Below are positions 8,759 to 19,160 of a stretch of DNA of 64,000 bases, one piece after another. Every line of letters starts with the position of its first letter. Position 1 is the stretch's first letter. The stretch is taken from NCBI GenBank assembly GCA_016840165.1, contig JAEOSU010000050.1, positions 1 through 64,000 on the forward strand, in the 5' to 3' direction. The notes below the pieces were generated by a model. The model was not told where the DNA came from and made no database searches. It saw nothing but the letters and a program-made list of their open reading frames with translations. A program made the position numbers and the translations under genes. Source of the stretch: Promethearchaeota archaeon (GTDB taxonomy: Archaea > Asgardarchaeota > Lokiarchaeia > Sigyniarchaeales > SOKP01).

Positions 8759-10768
8759 TTAGTCCTCATCCCAATCAACATCAACGACTTTCTTCTTATC
8801 TTTTTTGTCGTCTTTTTCGGCTTTATAAGATGCACCGCCACTTCCTTGAGCAGCTTCTCCTGCTCCTCCTGGAGGGACACCACCCATGCCACCTGGGGGT
8901 ACTCCATCCATTCCACTGGCTGCGCGTTGTGCTTGTTCCGCCGCTTGTTGATAGACCTGGTCTTGGGTTTGCGACGCATAAATTCTTTGAGAAAAACTAT
9001 ACATCGATTTCTGTAGATTTTCAATGCCCATTTTAATTCGCTGTACATCGTCTGTTTTGACATCTTCCTCTAAAGACTTGATTGCTGCTTCGATTTCTTC
9101 TTTTTCTTTGTCTTGGATTTTATCCTTGTTATCTTCCATTAACTTCCTGGTTTGATAAATCATGGAATCTGCATTATTTTTTACTTCGATGAGTTCACGT
9201 ATTTTCTTATCTTCTTCTTCATACATTTCAGCATTCTTTACTTTTTCCTCTATCTCTTCAGGAGTGAGACCTTTTGTTCCAGTTACAGTAATTCCAGTTT
9301 CCTTGCCAGTCCCTAAGTCTTTAGCTGTGACATTTACAATCCCATCTGCGTCTATAGAGAATTTAACCTCTATTTGAGGTATTCCACGTGGTGCAGGGGG
9401 AATTCCAGTCAAATGGAACATACCTAATGAGATATTGTCTTTCGCCATCGCTCGTTCTCCCTGAAGTACATTGATGGTGACAGCAGGTTGATTATCTGCG
9501 GCTGTACTGAATGTTTGTTTTTTCTCTGTTGGAATGGTAGTATTTCTCTCAATTAATTTGGTGAATACGCCCCCAAGAGTTTCGACTCCTAATGATAAGG
9601 GGGTTACGTCTAATAATAGTAAATCTTCTACATCCCCTGCGATAACTCCACCTTGTATTGCAGCTCCAATAGCAACACATTCCATAGGATCAACAGAGTG
9701 TTCTGGTTCCTTACCGAAGAAATCTTTAAATCGTTTTTGAACTGAGGGCATCCTGGTTGGCCCACCAACCAAAATGATCTTATTAATGTCATTTACCGAT
9801 AATTTTGCATCAGTTACAGCCCTTCGCATAATTGGATCAAGTCTTTTAAGCACTGGTTCGATTAATGATTCCAATTTAGCACGTGTGAGCTCCATTTCCA
9901 AATGTAGTGGGTTACCTTCCCTTTGGGATATGTATGGTAGATTAATGGTGGTCGAGATAGTAGTAGATAGTTCTATCTTTGCCTTCTCTGCTGCGTCTTT
10001 AATGCGAATCATTGCTTTGGAATCTCCAGTCAGATCAATTCCTTCTTTTTTCTTAAACTCACCTTTTATCCAATTAATAATGTAATTATCCATATCTGTG
10101 CCACCGAGTTGAGTATCACCCGCAGTAGACAATACTTCGACGACTCCGCTTCCATATTCCATAAGTGTGATATCAAAAGTACCACCTCCTAAGTCAAGGA
10201 CACAAATCTTCCATAGTTTATCTTTTGTGTCTTTATCTAAACCATAAGCTAAGCATGCTGCAGTAGGCTCATTTATCATTCGAACCACCTCAAGCCCAGC
10301 AATTTCTCCTGCGTTCTTGGTTGCTGTACGTTGAGCATCATTGAAATATGCTGGTACAGTAATGACTGCTTTTTTCACCTCCTCACCAAGGTAAGCACTC
10401 GCATCGTTTTTAATCTTTTTGAGTATCATAGCTGATATCTCTTCAGGGGTGAACTCTTTCCATTCTTTTCCAACTTTTACCTTGGCTTTATATGATAAAC
10501 CCATTTTACGTTTGATAGCAGTTATTGTACCATCTGGATTTGAAACAGCTTGACGTCTAGCTGGCTCACCTACAATCTTTCTGCCATTTTCATCAAACGC
10601 GACATACGATGGAAAAGCTTTACCGCCAAGTGTACGTCCTTCTGCTGCAGGAATAATTTCTGGCTGTCCTGTTCCACTCAAGACAGCACATGCACTATTG
10701 CTCGTTCCTAAGTCTATACCGATGATCTTTTCTTTACGTTTCGTTTTATCAGTCTTATCTTCACTCAT
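8759..10768 (-). CDS. dnaK: Molecular chaperone DnaK (Hsp70)
   Basis: A 669-residue Hsp70. The N-terminal ATPase domain shows the three Hsp70 signatures: [23 protein letters not shown], and [15 protein letters not shown]. The substrate-binding domain begins after [14 protein letters not shown]. The C terminus is Gly/Pro-rich (repeated [14 protein letters not shown] units) and then charged, ending VDVDWDED instead of the bacterial EEVD-like tail. Sequence and gene set (dnaK, dnaJ, grpE) are of bacterial type, which archaea acquired by transfer. The divergent grpE gene lies 170 bases away, so this short gap should hold promoters for both. Confidence 0.98.
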   Translation of the reverse strand: MSEDKTDKTKRKEKIIGIDLGTSNSACAVLSGTGQPEIIPAAEGRTLGGKAFPSYVAFDENGRKIVGEPARRQAVSNPDGTITAIKRKMGLSYKAKVKVGKEWKEFTPEEISAMILKKIKNDASAYLGEEVKKAVITVPAYFNDAQRTATKNAGEIAGLEVVRMINEPTAACLAYGLDKDTKDKLWKICVLDLGGGTFDITLMEYGSGVVEVLSTAGDTQLGGTDMDNYIINWIKGEFKKKEGIDLTGDSKAMIRIKDAAEKAKIELSTTISTTINLPYISQREGNPLHLEMELTRAKLESLIEPVLKRLDPIMRRAVTDAKLSVNDINKIILVGGPTRMPSVQKRFKDFFGKEPEHSVDPMECVAIGAAIQGGVIAGDVEDLLLLDVTPLSLGVETLGGVFTKLIERNTTIPTEKKQTFSTAADNQPAVTINVLQGERAMAKDNISLGMFHLTGIPPAPRGIPQIEVKFSIDADGIVNVTAKDLGTGKETGITVTGTKGLTPEEIEEKVKNAEMYEEEDKKIRELIEVKNNADSMIYQTRKLMEDNKDKIQDKEKEEIEAAIKSLEEDVKTDDVQRIKMGIENLQKSMYSFSQRIYASQTQDQVYQQAAEQAQRAASGMDGVPPGGMGGVPPGGAGEAAQGSGGASYKAEKDDKKDKKKVVDVDWDED

Positions 10769-10938
10769 TTATATTTTCACTTTATTCGGAATGTTAGTTT
10801 ATAGTATTAAATTAAGATATAATTGTTTTATTCTTATGAAATATATAATTTAGAAAAATTTAAAATTTTTATGAATTTCTATGACATAGAGATCATTATA
10901 TCTTATTAAGTTTTTTTGGTTTAAAATAGGGAAAAACA

Positions 10939-11760
10939 ATGACTCGAAAAAAAGATAGCGATACAGAACCACCTATGGCTAAGAAGGATAATGATGAATT
11001 GACCACTAATAAGACTTCAGAAGATACCGCTAAAGAATCAGACCATTCAAAAAAGTCAGAAATGTCAACTGAAGTTAAGCAAATTGCAGGTAAAGAGCCC
11101 GGAAAGTTAGAATATTACTCAAAAGAATATTTGCTTGAAGAGGTCAAAAAACTAGAAACAGACTTAAAAGCATACAAGGAGGATCTTAAGAAAACTAAAC
11201 AAGATGCAGAAAGCTGGAAAAATAAATATACGAGGTTACAAGCAGAGTTTGAGAATGCTCAGAAGCGTTGGGACAAAAATCGTAAGAATTTAAGATTAGA
11301 ATATACTGCCTCAGTATTAAAAAGCTTCTTACCTTTATATGATTCTTTTAAAAAGGCTCTCTCCGATGATAAGGAGAATATGAAAATTTTGAAAGGTTTT
11401 TATGACCAATTTATGAATATCTTAAAAGGAAATAAAGCAGAACCTATGGAAGTAAAGAAGAATGAACTTTTTGATTATTCAACTCAAGAAGCACTAACTT
11501 CCATAGAAAAAACAGACATTCCAAAAAACACTATTTTGGAAGTAATCCAAGATGGTTGGAAGCTAGATAATGAAGTCTTAAGATATGCTAAGGTTATCAT
11601 ATCGAAAGAACCAAAACCTCCAGAACCAGAACCCGAAACTGTTGAACATGAACAAATAATAGAATCTGAAAATACAGAATCTGAAAATTCTCAAAAAAAT
11701 CCAGCAGATAATAAAGAATCTACTAAAACTGAGAAGGAAGAAACAAAACCAGAAAAATAA
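10939..11760 (+). CDS. grpE: Nucleotide exchange factor GrpE
   Basis: A 273-residue GrpE, longer than the usual 180-200 residues because of a charged N-terminal tail (about 75 residues) and an acidic Glu/Pro/Asn-rich C-terminal tail (about 50 residues). The centre contains a long coiled coil (residues about 80-125) and the GrpE beta domain, recognisable from FDYSTQEAL and from VIQDGWKLDNEVLRYAKVII near residues 195-220. GrpE releases ADP from DnaK. It is transcribed away from dnaK and completes the KJE machine. Confidence 0.93.
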   Translation: MTRKKDSDTEPPMAKKDNDELTTNKTSEDTAKESDHSKKSEMSTEVKQIAGKEPGKLEYYSKEYLLEEVKKLETDLKAYKEDLKKTKQDAESWKNKYTRLQAEFENAQKRWDKNRKNLRLEYTASVLKSFLPLYDSFKKALSDDKENMKILKGFYDQFMNILKGNKAEPMEVKKNELFDYSTQEALTSIEKTDIPKNTILEVIQDGWKLDNEVLRYAKVIISKEPKPPEPEPETVEHEQIIESENTESENSQKNPADNKESTKTEKEETKPEK

Positions 11761-11889
11761 TTTTTCAATCTTTTGTTATAATTTACTCGTTTTTTGGAAT
11801 ATGAATTTATTACTTATAATCAAAAGTTTTTTCTAATCGATTCATTACCTCTAACTTGATACTAAATTCAATGAGGAGAGACTAAAATT

Positions 11890-12759
11890 ATGTCAATAAG
11901 AAAAGTAAAGCTTTCATTAAAAAGTAGATCTACTTTAGAAGGAGCAGGTGTAAGATTAAAACGCGCATTCGGTTATGCTGACGAATCTTTGGATCCTTTT
12001 TTACTCTTAGATGATTTTAGCTCAAATAACCCAATTGATTATTTACCGGGATTTCCATGGCATCCACATAGGGGAATTGAAACAATCACCTATATTCTAC
12101 ATGGAAAGGTGGAACATAAGGATAGTTTAGGTAATGGAGGGGTAATAGGTTCGGGAGACGTTCAGTGGATGACAGCAGGATCAGGAATAATCCATCAGGA
12201 AATGCCAAAAGCTATGGATGGTGATCCAGAATTAATGGGATTTCAATTATGGGCCAATCTGCCTGCATCCCATAAAATGATGGATCCACGATATCGCGGA
12301 ATCACTCAGAGAGAGATTCCAGAGGTAAATATTGATAATAAAGTTAAAATAAAAGTAATATCTGGAGAAATAAATGGTGTTAAAGGACCAGTTCAAGATG
12401 TAGTTACTAATCCTGAGTACCTTGATTTATCTATCGATCCGAATCACCAATTCAGTCATAAAGTAACCCGAGATCATAATGTATTTGCCTACGTAATAAG
12501 TGGAGAGGCGTATTTTGATGATGATCATATTCAGCTTATCGATCAAAAAAATCTTGTGATATTTAGAAACGGTGATGAAATATACATTAAAACTGAAGAA
12601 AAACCCGTTCGATTTCTTTTAATATCAGCTAAACCATTAAAGGAACCAGTAGCTTGGCGTGGTCCAATAGTTATGAATACAGAAGAGGAACTGGAAAATG
12701 CCTTTCGGGAATTTAAGAATGGAACTTTCATAAAACATTCCTCCAAAGTGGATTATTAA
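11890..12759 (+). CDS. Pirin family protein
   Basis: A 289-residue pirin with a bicupin fold. The N-terminal cupin carries the family signature FPWHPHRGIETITYIL and GSGDVQWMTAGSGIIHQE, which supplies the three His and one Glu that bind iron or another metal. The C-terminal cupin (residues about 160-245) is typical of the family. Some pirins have quercetinase activity and others act as redox-sensitive regulators; which applies here cannot be told. The start is preceded by GAGGAG about 10 bases upstream. Confidence 0.92.
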   Translation: MSIRKVKLSLKSRSTLEGAGVRLKRAFGYADESLDPFLLLDDFSSNNPIDYLPGFPWHPHRGIETITYILHGKVEHKDSLGNGGVIGSGDVQWMTAGSGIIHQEMPKAMDGDPELMGFQLWANLPASHKMMDPRYRGITQREIPEVNIDNKVKIKVISGEINGVKGPVQDVVTNPEYLDLSIDPNHQFSHKVTRDHNVFAYVISGEAYFDDDHIQLIDQKNLVIFRNGDEIYIKTEEKPVRFLLISAKPLKEPVAWRGPIVMNTEEELENAFREFKNGTFIKHSSKVDY

Positions 12760-12840
12760 TCATCATTTTTTTTAAAAATCAAAAAAATTATTAGTTGCTA
12801 TAAATTTATTATAACATAGATAAAATCTAATTGTTTTATT

Positions 12841-13095
12841 ATGTCTGAAGAACCACAACTGCCCCCAATACCGGATCTTGGAGATATCCTTGATAGGAAG
12901 AAACGAATGGTAGAGAAGATCACTTCCGTAATCAAATGTAAAGATTGCAAGGCCAAATACGAACGTCCTTTTAAAGCTGGCGATTACACCTTTAAAGCAT
13001 TGTCTGATGAAACCTGTGAAAAATGCAATAAAAGTCAATCCTTAATTATTGAAGAGATTTATTCTGAGTGGATTGATCCGAAAAAAAGTAAATAA
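12841..13095 (+). CDS. Small zinc-ribbon protein
   Basis: An 84-residue protein not assigned to a family. Two Cys pairs, IKCKDCKAKY and ETCEKCNKSQ, are spaced about 25 residues apart, the pattern of a zinc ribbon. The N-terminal 30 residues are Pro-rich and then helical. It has its own AT-rich upstream region and starts 81 bases after pirin on the same strand. An adaptor or regulatory role would be typical, but nothing specific is visible. Confidence 0.75.
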   Translation: MSEEPQLPPIPDLGDILDRKKRMVEKITSVIKCKDCKAKYERPFKAGDYTFKALSDETCEKCNKSQSLIIEEIYSEWIDPKKSK

Positions 13096-13136
13096 ATATT
13101 ATCTTTAAGTTAAATAATAACCTTCTATTTAACATA

Positions 13137-13586
13137 ATGAGTATTCTTTTTATTTTAGATTTTAGCGAATTCATTATTATTAATCTTTTCAATTTGACTG
13201 TTTTTTTGTTATTTCTTTCTCGAGTAAAGAAACCGGAGCTTTCGAGAGGAATTGGTCTATTTAATTTAGTGCTTGGAATTCCTATATTTATTATTGCTAT
13301 ATTCAATTTAATTCTATTAAGAGACTGGTGGTATTGGGTATTTCCCTTCCTATTAATTGCTTTTATTCTATTCTCCTTGATTGTGGATTATATTAAAAAG
13401 ATTGAATTTCGAAACCCTAGAAAATTATCCATCCTTATCCCATTTCTATTAATTTTTTACATCAGTATTATTTTAATGTGGGGTCTAACATGGATATTAG
13501 GGGTCGTTTATGGAATTATAACTGGTATAACTTACTTTCTCCAGTTATTTGGCGCCTATTATGCTGGAAAACATGGAGTCGGATAA
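13137..13586 (+). CDS. Multi-pass membrane protein, unknown
   Basis: A 149-residue very hydrophobic protein with four or five predicted transmembrane helices (for example IIINLFNLTVFLLFLS, GIGLFNLVLGIPIFIIAIFN, VFPFLLIAFILFSLIV, LSILIPFLLIFYISIILMW). No recognisable motif. It ends 5 bases before the end of meaB, which lies on the opposite strand. Confidence 0.7.
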   Translation: MSILFILDFSEFIIINLFNLTVFLLFLSRVKKPELSRGIGLFNLVLGIPIFIIAIFNLILLRDWWYWVFPFLLIAFILFSLIVDYIKKIEFRNPRKLSILIPFLLIFYISIILMWGLTWILGVVYGIITGITYFLQLFGAYYAGKHGVG

Positions 13587-13591
13587 AAAAG

Positions 13592-14584
13592 TTATTCCAA
13601 TCCTAATAGTTTTATAATCAAATTAGCCATGGAATAGGGATCCATACTTTTATCCATCACCAATTTGATATAGTCATCGATTACTGAATTAGAGCTTAGG
13701 AGTTTTTCTACTTTTTTAGTAATTTTATATTTAAGAATTTGAGAAGTCTCGCTTTTTATTCGGTTTATTTTGTAACTATCGATAATTTTAGAGGACTTCA
13801 AATATTTCTTATGTTTTTCAATCAATTCAAGAAGAGAGTCAAAATTCTCTCCTGTTATTGAGTTGACTTTAACAATTTCAGGGGTCCATTGCTTTATTTT
13901 GGCAAAATCACTGTCAGTCTTCTCCTCGCTATATTTAAAGTTCATTCCCAGCTCAAGCATTTGCATTATCTCAGCAACTTTCTTGTCGGCTCCATCTAAA
14001 TCCATTTTATTTACGACAAAAATATCTGTTATTTCCATAATTCCCGCTTTTATAGCTTGAATATCATCTCCTAATCCTGGAACCAAAAGAATCACGACTG
14101 TATGCGCTGATTTAAAGATGTCTACTTCTGATTGTCCGACTCCCACAGTTTCTACAAGTATTATATCACAGCCATATGCATCCAGAATTTTAATAACATC
14201 TTCAGTAGCTCTTGCTAGGCCTCCTAATTGCATCCTATTTGCCATACTCCTAATGAAAACATTTTCTAAAGAGAAGTTCTCTTTCATACGAATGCGATCC
14301 CCTAACAATGCACCACCCGACAAAGGACTTGTTGGATCAACGCAAACAATACCAATTTTTTTTCCTTGGGAGATTAATTTTTTCGTGAGGTTCGATATAA
14401 AGGTGCTTTTTCCACTTCCAGGAGCACCAGTAATTCCAAGGATATAGGCATTGCCTGTATACTTATAAATAGAATTAATTATTTTTTCAGCAGCTTGAAT
14501 ATCGTTTTCTACTAATGTTATCAATCGAGCCGCAGCTCTGGTGTCTCCTTTTATTAAGTTTTCAATTAGGTTCGAATAGTCCAT
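13592..14584 (-). CDS. meaB: Methylmalonyl-CoA mutase chaperone GTPase MeaB (ArgK family)
   Basis: A 330-residue G3E-type P-loop GTPase. Visible motifs are the Walker A GAPGSGKSTF (residues about 55-64), VDPTSPLSGGALLGDRIRM, ETVGVGQSEVDI and the guanine-specificity NKMD. MeaB gates delivery of intact adenosylcobalamin to methylmalonyl-CoA mutase and protects the enzyme from inactivation. It is the last gene of a three-gene operon, 7 bases after the cobalamin-binding subunit, which fits that role. Older names (LAO/AO transport kinase) are misleading. Confidence 0.95.
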   Translation of the reverse strand: MDYSNLIENLIKGDTRAAARLITLVENDIQAAEKIINSIYKYTGNAYILGITGAPGSGKSTFISNLTKKLISQGKKIGIVCVDPTSPLSGGALLGDRIRMKENFSLENVFIRSMANRMQLGGLARATEDVIKILDAYGCDIILVETVGVGQSEVDIFKSAHTVVILLVPGLGDDIQAIKAGIMEITDIFVVNKMDLDGADKKVAEIMQMLELGMNFKYSEEKTDSDFAKIKQWTPEIVKVNSITGENFDSLLELIEKHKKYLKSSKIIDSYKINRIKSETSQILKYKITKKVEKLLSSNSVIDDYIKLVMDKSMDPYSMANLIIKLLGLE

Positions 14585-14591
14585 TGTAGCA

Positions 14592-14993
14592 TTATCTTTT
14601 TAGATTGTTTTTCACGAATTCTACGATTTCCTTTAATTCAGTTCCAGGACCATAAAATCCCGATAATCCATGTTTCTCTAAGAAAGGTTTATCTTCGTCA
14701 GGAATTATCCCTCCTACAGCAACCAAAACATCATCAATTCCTTTTTCTTTTAATTTTTCCATAATTAATGGACATAATGCATTATGTGCCCCAGATAGTA
14801 TGCTTAACATAACGGCATCAGGATCTTCTTGAATAACGGTATTTACCACATCTTCCGGGGTTTGGTGGATACCGGTATAAATAACTTCCATTCCTGCGTC
14901 TCTTAATGCGCGAGCAAGGACTTTCGCTCCTCTATCATGGCCGTCAAGTCCAGGCTTGGCAACTAGTACTTTAATTTTCCTCTTTTCATCCAT
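14592..14993 (-). CDS. mcmA2: Methylmalonyl-CoA mutase, cobalamin-binding subunit
   Basis: A 133-residue stand-alone B12-binding Rossmann domain. The motif DGHDRGAKVLARAL near residue 17 contains the DxHxxG cobalt-coordinating signature, with the later SILSGAHN and VGGIIPDED blocks that contact the cobalamin tail. It pairs with the catalytic subunit encoded 12 bases upstream. The split into two polypeptides is usual in archaea, whereas many bacterial mutases have the domains fused. Confidence 0.95.
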   Translation of the reverse strand: MDEKRKIKVLVAKPGLDGHDRGAKVLARALRDAGMEVIYTGIHQTPEDVVNTVIQEDPDAVMLSILSGAHNALCPLIMEKLKEKGIDDVLVAVGGIIPDEDKPFLEKHGLSGFYGPGTELKEIVEFVKNNLKR

Positions 14994-15005
14994 TTTTTTA
15001 ACCTC

Positions 15006-16640
15006 TTAATAAATTGAATCTTCGATATATGTTCCAAATACTTCCTTGAGAGTCGATATTATCTCTCCGATTGAAGCATATTCTCTAACGGCATCAATAA
15101 TTAAAGGCATAAGATTTTCCGTCCCTTCTGCAGCCTCCTTTAATTTGGAAAGTGCTTCTTTGACTTTTTCAGTATTACGATTACTTTTAGTCGTATTAAG
15201 GCGTTTGATTTGTTCTTTAGCGACTTCTTCGTCAATCTTTAAAAGAGGAGTAGAGCATGGTTCTCTTAGTTTAAAATCATTTACACCAACAATAATACGT
15301 TCACGAGCTTCAATTTCTTTTTGGTATCGGTAAGAAGCATTTGCTATTTCTTTTTGAAAGAAATTAGCCTTTATTGCAGGAATTACACCCCCAATTTCCT
15401 CAATGCGAGCAAAATAATTTTCTGCCTCTTCTTCCATTTTATTTGTTAGCCACTCAACATAATATGACCCGGCTAAGGGATCAACTGTATCGGCGACCCC
15501 AGATTCATGGGCGATAATTTGTTGAGTTCTAAGAGCAATTTTAACTGCCTTTTCTGTCGGAAGACAAAGGGCCTCATCAAAACTATTTGTATGAAGCGAT
15601 TGGGTTCCACCTAGCACAGCCGCTAAACCTTGCATAGTTACGCGTACAATATTATTTTCAGGTTCCTGAGCGCTGAGGGAAACTCCCGCTGTTTGGGTAT
15701 GGAATCTCAAGCGAAGAGATTCTGGCTTTTTTGCCCCATACTTATTTTTCATCCTTTTTGCCCAAATCCTTCTTGCTGCCCGGTATTTGCATATTTCTTC
15801 GAAAAAATTATTATGAGAATTAAAGAAAAATGATAATCTAGGGGCAAAATCATCAACATCTAGTCCTCTCTCCATAGCGGCCTCAACATAGGCAAAACCA
15901 TCAGCTAATGTAAATGCTAGTTCTTGGACAGCAGTCGAACCTGCTTCTCGAATATGATATCCACTAATACTTATTGTATACCATTGGGGTACATATTTAG
16001 TACAATACTCGATTGTATCCACAATTAAGCGCATTGAAGGTTCTGGAGGAAATATCCATGACTTCTGAGCGATATATTCTTTTAAAATATCATTTTGTAT
16101 AGTACCTCGCAATTCGTCTGGAGAGTGGCCTTGCTTCTCAGCAGTCACAATATACATCGCTAATAAAATCGATGCAGGTCCATTTATCGTCATCGAAGTT
16201 GAAATGCGTGATAAATCTATTCCACTAAATAGAGTTTCCATATCTTTTAAGATATCGATTGATACGCCTTCTTTCCCTACCTCTCCAAGGGCCTTTTCGC
16301 TATCCGCTTCAAATCCGTAAATAGTGTGGAGACTAAATGCAACACTTAATCCTGTTTGTCCATGTTCCAATAAAAACTTATATCTTTCATTGGTTTGTGA
16401 GGCAGTACCAAATCCCGCGAATTGACGCATGGTCCAGAGACGTCCCCGATACATATTCTTATAAGGTCCGCGTGTGTATGGATATTTACCTGGTTCTCCT
16501 AAATCCATTGTATAGTTTAAATTCTCGATATCCTCAGGGGTATATAACCGTTTAATTTCAATATTCGAAAGATTGCGAAATTTTTCCTTTCTCTCTTCTT
16601 TGGCTGGTTTTAAGGTCTTATTTTCATCTATTTCTGTCAT
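15006..16640 (-). CDS. mcmA1: Methylmalonyl-CoA mutase, large (catalytic) subunit
   Basis: A TIM-barrel mutase subunit of about 544 residues that interconverts (R)-methylmalonyl-CoA and succinyl-CoA with adenosylcobalamin. Conserved blocks include RQFAGFGTASQTNERYKFLL, STSMTINGPA, YHIREAGSTAVQELAFTLAD and GGTQSLHTNSFDEAL. I place the start at the ATG of MTEIDENK; a TTG five codons upstream is in frame, but a TATA-like ATATAAATTTT lies directly before it, leaving little room. One block, AFSLHTIYGFEADS, departs from the AFDLPTQxGYDSD usually seen at the substrate pocket, so the exact acyl-CoA substrate could differ (isobutyryl- or ethylmalonyl-type mutases are alternatives). First gene of the operon with mcmA2 and meaB. 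Confidence 0.93.
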   Translation of the reverse strand: MTEIDENKTLKPAKEERKEKFRNLSNIEIKRLYTPEDIENLNYTMDLGEPGKYPYTRGPYKNMYRGRLWTMRQFAGFGTASQTNERYKFLLEHGQTGLSVAFSLHTIYGFEADSEKALGEVGKEGVSIDILKDMETLFSGIDLSRISTSMTINGPASILLAMYIVTAEKQGHSPDELRGTIQNDILKEYIAQKSWIFPPEPSMRLIVDTIEYCTKYVPQWYTISISGYHIREAGSTAVQELAFTLADGFAYVEAAMERGLDVDDFAPRLSFFFNSHNNFFEEICKYRAARRIWAKRMKNKYGAKKPESLRLRFHTQTAGVSLSAQEPENNIVRVTMQGLAAVLGGTQSLHTNSFDEALCLPTEKAVKIALRTQQIIAHESGVADTVDPLAGSYYVEWLTNKMEEEAENYFARIEEIGGVIPAIKANFFQKEIANASYRYQKEIEARERIIVGVNDFKLREPCSTPLLKIDEEVAKEQIKRLNTTKSNRNTEKVKEALSKLKEAAEGTENLMPLIIDAVREYASIGEIISTLKEVFGTYIEDSIY

Positions 16641-16804
16641 GATTTTAGAATACAAAATTTATATCATAAATCTTCTATTTTTTGATAAGGTATTAGAATT
16701 ATTAATTTTTTCTTTAATCCGTGAAAATTGGAAAGATGATATTTTAAATAATATTAGGGCAAATAATAAAATAATTAAGAATTATTAATTGGCAGGCAAA
16801 TAAA

Positions 16805-18073
16805 ATGTCAGAAAAAGTACCTCGAAATATTTTATTGAGAATAATATTTCTCTCATTAGCAGGTGAAATTGCTTGGGCAGTTGAGAACCAATATTACAAT
16901 GTATTTTTGTATAATGAAATCTCAGCTACACCAATTTATGTATCTCTTATGGTAGCTATAACTACTACTGTCGGGACAATCGCCACGATCATCATGGGTT
17001 CTCTTAGTGATGTAAAAGGGAGAAGAAAACCATTTTTATTGTATGGATATATATTTTGGGCGATAACTACCGCCATCTTTCCACTTAGTGCTTCTTTTAT
17101 TCCTATAGGTGTTGGATTTGCTATATTTATAGCTATTTTATTCGATTCTATTATGACTTTCTTTGGAGCAACTGCTAAAAATGCGAGTTTAAATGCATAC
17201 ATAACGGATGTAACAACCGTGGAGAATCGAGGTAAAGCTATGAGTGTTGCTCAAATGATGGTTTTAGTGTCATTACTCGTGGTATATGGAGGTGCGGGTC
17301 CCTTAATTAACTCATTAGGATATTATGCATTCTTTTATTTGACTGGCTTTTTAGTTGGATTATTTGGAATCCTTGGAAGTATTGGAATGACTGAACCAAC
17401 AAACATCAATAGATTAGAAGTTTCAGTATTCAATCATATAAAGAATACATTTAAGCGATCAAATTTATCCGGTTCGAAAAATTTTTTTATTGTATTAGCA
17501 ATAATTGGCTGCTGGGGGATAAGTCTGAATATATGTTTTCCCTTTTTAATAATATACCTAAATCACTATATAGGATTAAATGTATTAATTTCATCATTGT
17601 TAATGTTTATAGCACTTGCTATATCAATAATCTTAGCTTATCCTCTTGGGATTTTAATTGATAAGGTAGGGAGAAAGAAAATTACATTCATATCCACATT
17701 TTTATTTAGTCTGTCTCTATTCCTATTTGGATTGTCTGATAATGAACTAACCTTAGTAATTACCGGTACAATGTGGTTGGTGTTTTATACCTCTTTATCC
17801 GTTGCTACTTTTACATGGGCAAAGGATTTGTATCCTTCGGAGAGTAGAGGACAATTTAGTGGATATTGGAATCTTTTTTCGGGAACAATTCCTATGGTAA
17901 TTGGCCCACTTATCGGAGGGTGGATTGCTACCGAATTTGGAATATATAAGGAAATTTCTACTGGGCAATGGGGTTTTGTCCCTCCACCCTTAATCTATTT
18001 TGCTGCAGCCATATTTGCATTAATAACTCTCATTCCATTATTTTTCGCAAAGGAAAATAAATCTAAAATTTAG
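16805..18073 (+). CDS. Major facilitator superfamily transporter
   Basis: A 422-residue protein with about 12 transmembrane helices. The MFS loop 2-3 motif is present in both halves: GSLSDVKGRRKP near residue 64 and GILIDKVGRKKI in the second half. The N terminus (LSLAGEIAWAVENQYYNVFLY) resembles glycoside/sugar-type MFS carriers, but the substrate cannot be assigned. The 3' end overlaps by 4 bases the end of the regulator on the opposite strand. Confidence 0.88.
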   Translation: MSEKVPRNILLRIIFLSLAGEIAWAVENQYYNVFLYNEISATPIYVSLMVAITTTVGTIATIIMGSLSDVKGRRKPFLLYGYIFWAITTAIFPLSASFIPIGVGFAIFIAILFDSIMTFFGATAKNASLNAYITDVTTVENRGKAMSVAQMMVLVSLLVVYGGAGPLINSLGYYAFFYLTGFLVGLFGILGSIGMTEPTNINRLEVSVFNHIKNTFKRSNLSGSKNFFIVLAIIGCWGISLNICFPFLIIYLNHYIGLNVLISSLLMFIALAISIILAYPLGILIDKVGRKKITFISTFLFSLSLFLFGLSDNELTLVITGTMWLVFYTSLSVATFTWAKDLYPSESRGQFSGYWNLFSGTIPMVIGPLIGGWIATEFGIYKEISTGQWGFVPPPLIYFAAAIFALITLIPLFFAKENKSKI

Positions 18074-19143
18074 ATTTTAAAATGATTTACAGCATTTTCA
18101 AATAATTTTATTCCTTTTTCTACAAAAACAAATATTTTTAAGATTTGTTCAACCCATTCAAGCATTATGTCATACCCATCTAATCTTTTTAGCTCATCTT
18201 CTCTATTTTTCATTTCCTGAAATATCTGATCAATTTTATTCTTAAATTGATTGATATATTTGAATCTTTGATATTGTTTTAAATAATTTGAATAGGCTAT
18301 TGATGGTATTTCATAAAATCTCTTCCGGACTCCCTTTACTTTTTCAAGTTCAATAAGGTCTTTTTTTAATAAGTGATTAACTCCTTCAGATATCAAGCCA
18401 GACGATAAATCCGTGAGCTCCTGCAATTGAGATTGAGTTAACTTTCTACGTGTTATAAGATAAGAAAAAATAGGCATATAACTAATCTCATCTATCATAA
18501 AAAGAGGATTATTTTCAATAAATTTTAGTATCTCTTTTTCAATTTCAAAAATACATTTCTTTTTCATTCCATCAATCAGATCAATTGAGATTTCTATTTC
18601 ACGTTTTTGCTCTCTATTAAATTCATCAAAAAGAAAATCTTTCATTAAATTTTCTTGAAATAATAAAAAATCTTTAATTTCCTTCAATCTTTCTTTTAAA
18701 ATCGTATGAAGTTTAATCTCGGTTGCCTCTGGTTTAAAATTTTTTAAAGCTTGTATTCTGACTTCAATAAATTCGATCCAACTTTTTAATTCATCAAATC
18801 CCGACTCAAATCCTGTAGACATTAAATCTTTAATATTTCTATCTTTTAGAGTATATCTAAATGAATTTTTCTTTTCTGGAATTTTGCTTTTTACTAATAC
18901 TCCGTATCTTTCATATTGACTTAAAAAATTTGAGATACTTCCTTTAGAAATTTTTTTCTTACGAAAAATTGTAGATAATTCCTGGATTTGCTTTTGAGTT
19001 AAACTTTGATGAAGAAGGAAATAAGCTAAGATATGTGATTCTATATCGGAACTCCTTTTATTTTTACCCGATTCTACTATGAAATCAATTAAATCTCTCT
19101 CAAAGCGTCTTATTTCTTTGGGATAAATATGATTTTTAGGCAT
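18070..19143 (-). CDS. Transcription regulator with two GbsR/MarR-type winged-helix domains
   Basis: A 357-residue protein built from two similar halves. In each half a winged helix is followed by a long helical segment. The first is at residues about 20-95 (LTQKQIQELSTIFRKKKISKGSISNFLSQYERYGVLVK) and the second at about 225-295 (LTQSQLQELTDLSSGLISEGVNHLLKKDLIELEKVKG). The shared phrase LTQxQxQEL shows an internal duplication. GbsR-type regulators normally dimerise, so this protein may be a covalent pseudo-dimer. It is transcribed away from an acyltransferase-like gene across a short gap holding a 20-base palindrome, a likely operator for autoregulation and control of the neighbour. Confidence 0.8.
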   Translation of the reverse strand: MPKNHIYPKEIRRFERDLIDFIVESGKNKRSSDIESHILAYFLLHQSLTQKQIQELSTIFRKKKISKGSISNFLSQYERYGVLVKSKIPEKKNSFRYTLKDRNIKDLMSTGFESGFDELKSWIEFIEVRIQALKNFKPEATEIKLHTILKERLKEIKDFLLFQENLMKDFLFDEFNREQKREIEISIDLIDGMKKKCIFEIEKEILKFIENNPLFMIDEISYMPIFSYLITRRKLTQSQLQELTDLSSGLISEGVNHLLKKDLIELEKVKGVRKRFYEIPSIAYSNYLKQYQRFKYINQFKNKIDQIFQEMKNREDELKRLDGYDIMLEWVEQILKIFVFVEKGIKLFENAVNHFKI

Positions 19144-19160
19144 TCTTTACATAATAATAT

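Noticed and set aside
8759..10768. Several plus-strand frames within dnaK
   Set aside because: They lie entirely within the conserved Hsp70 gene on the other strand and have composition typical of antisense shadows.
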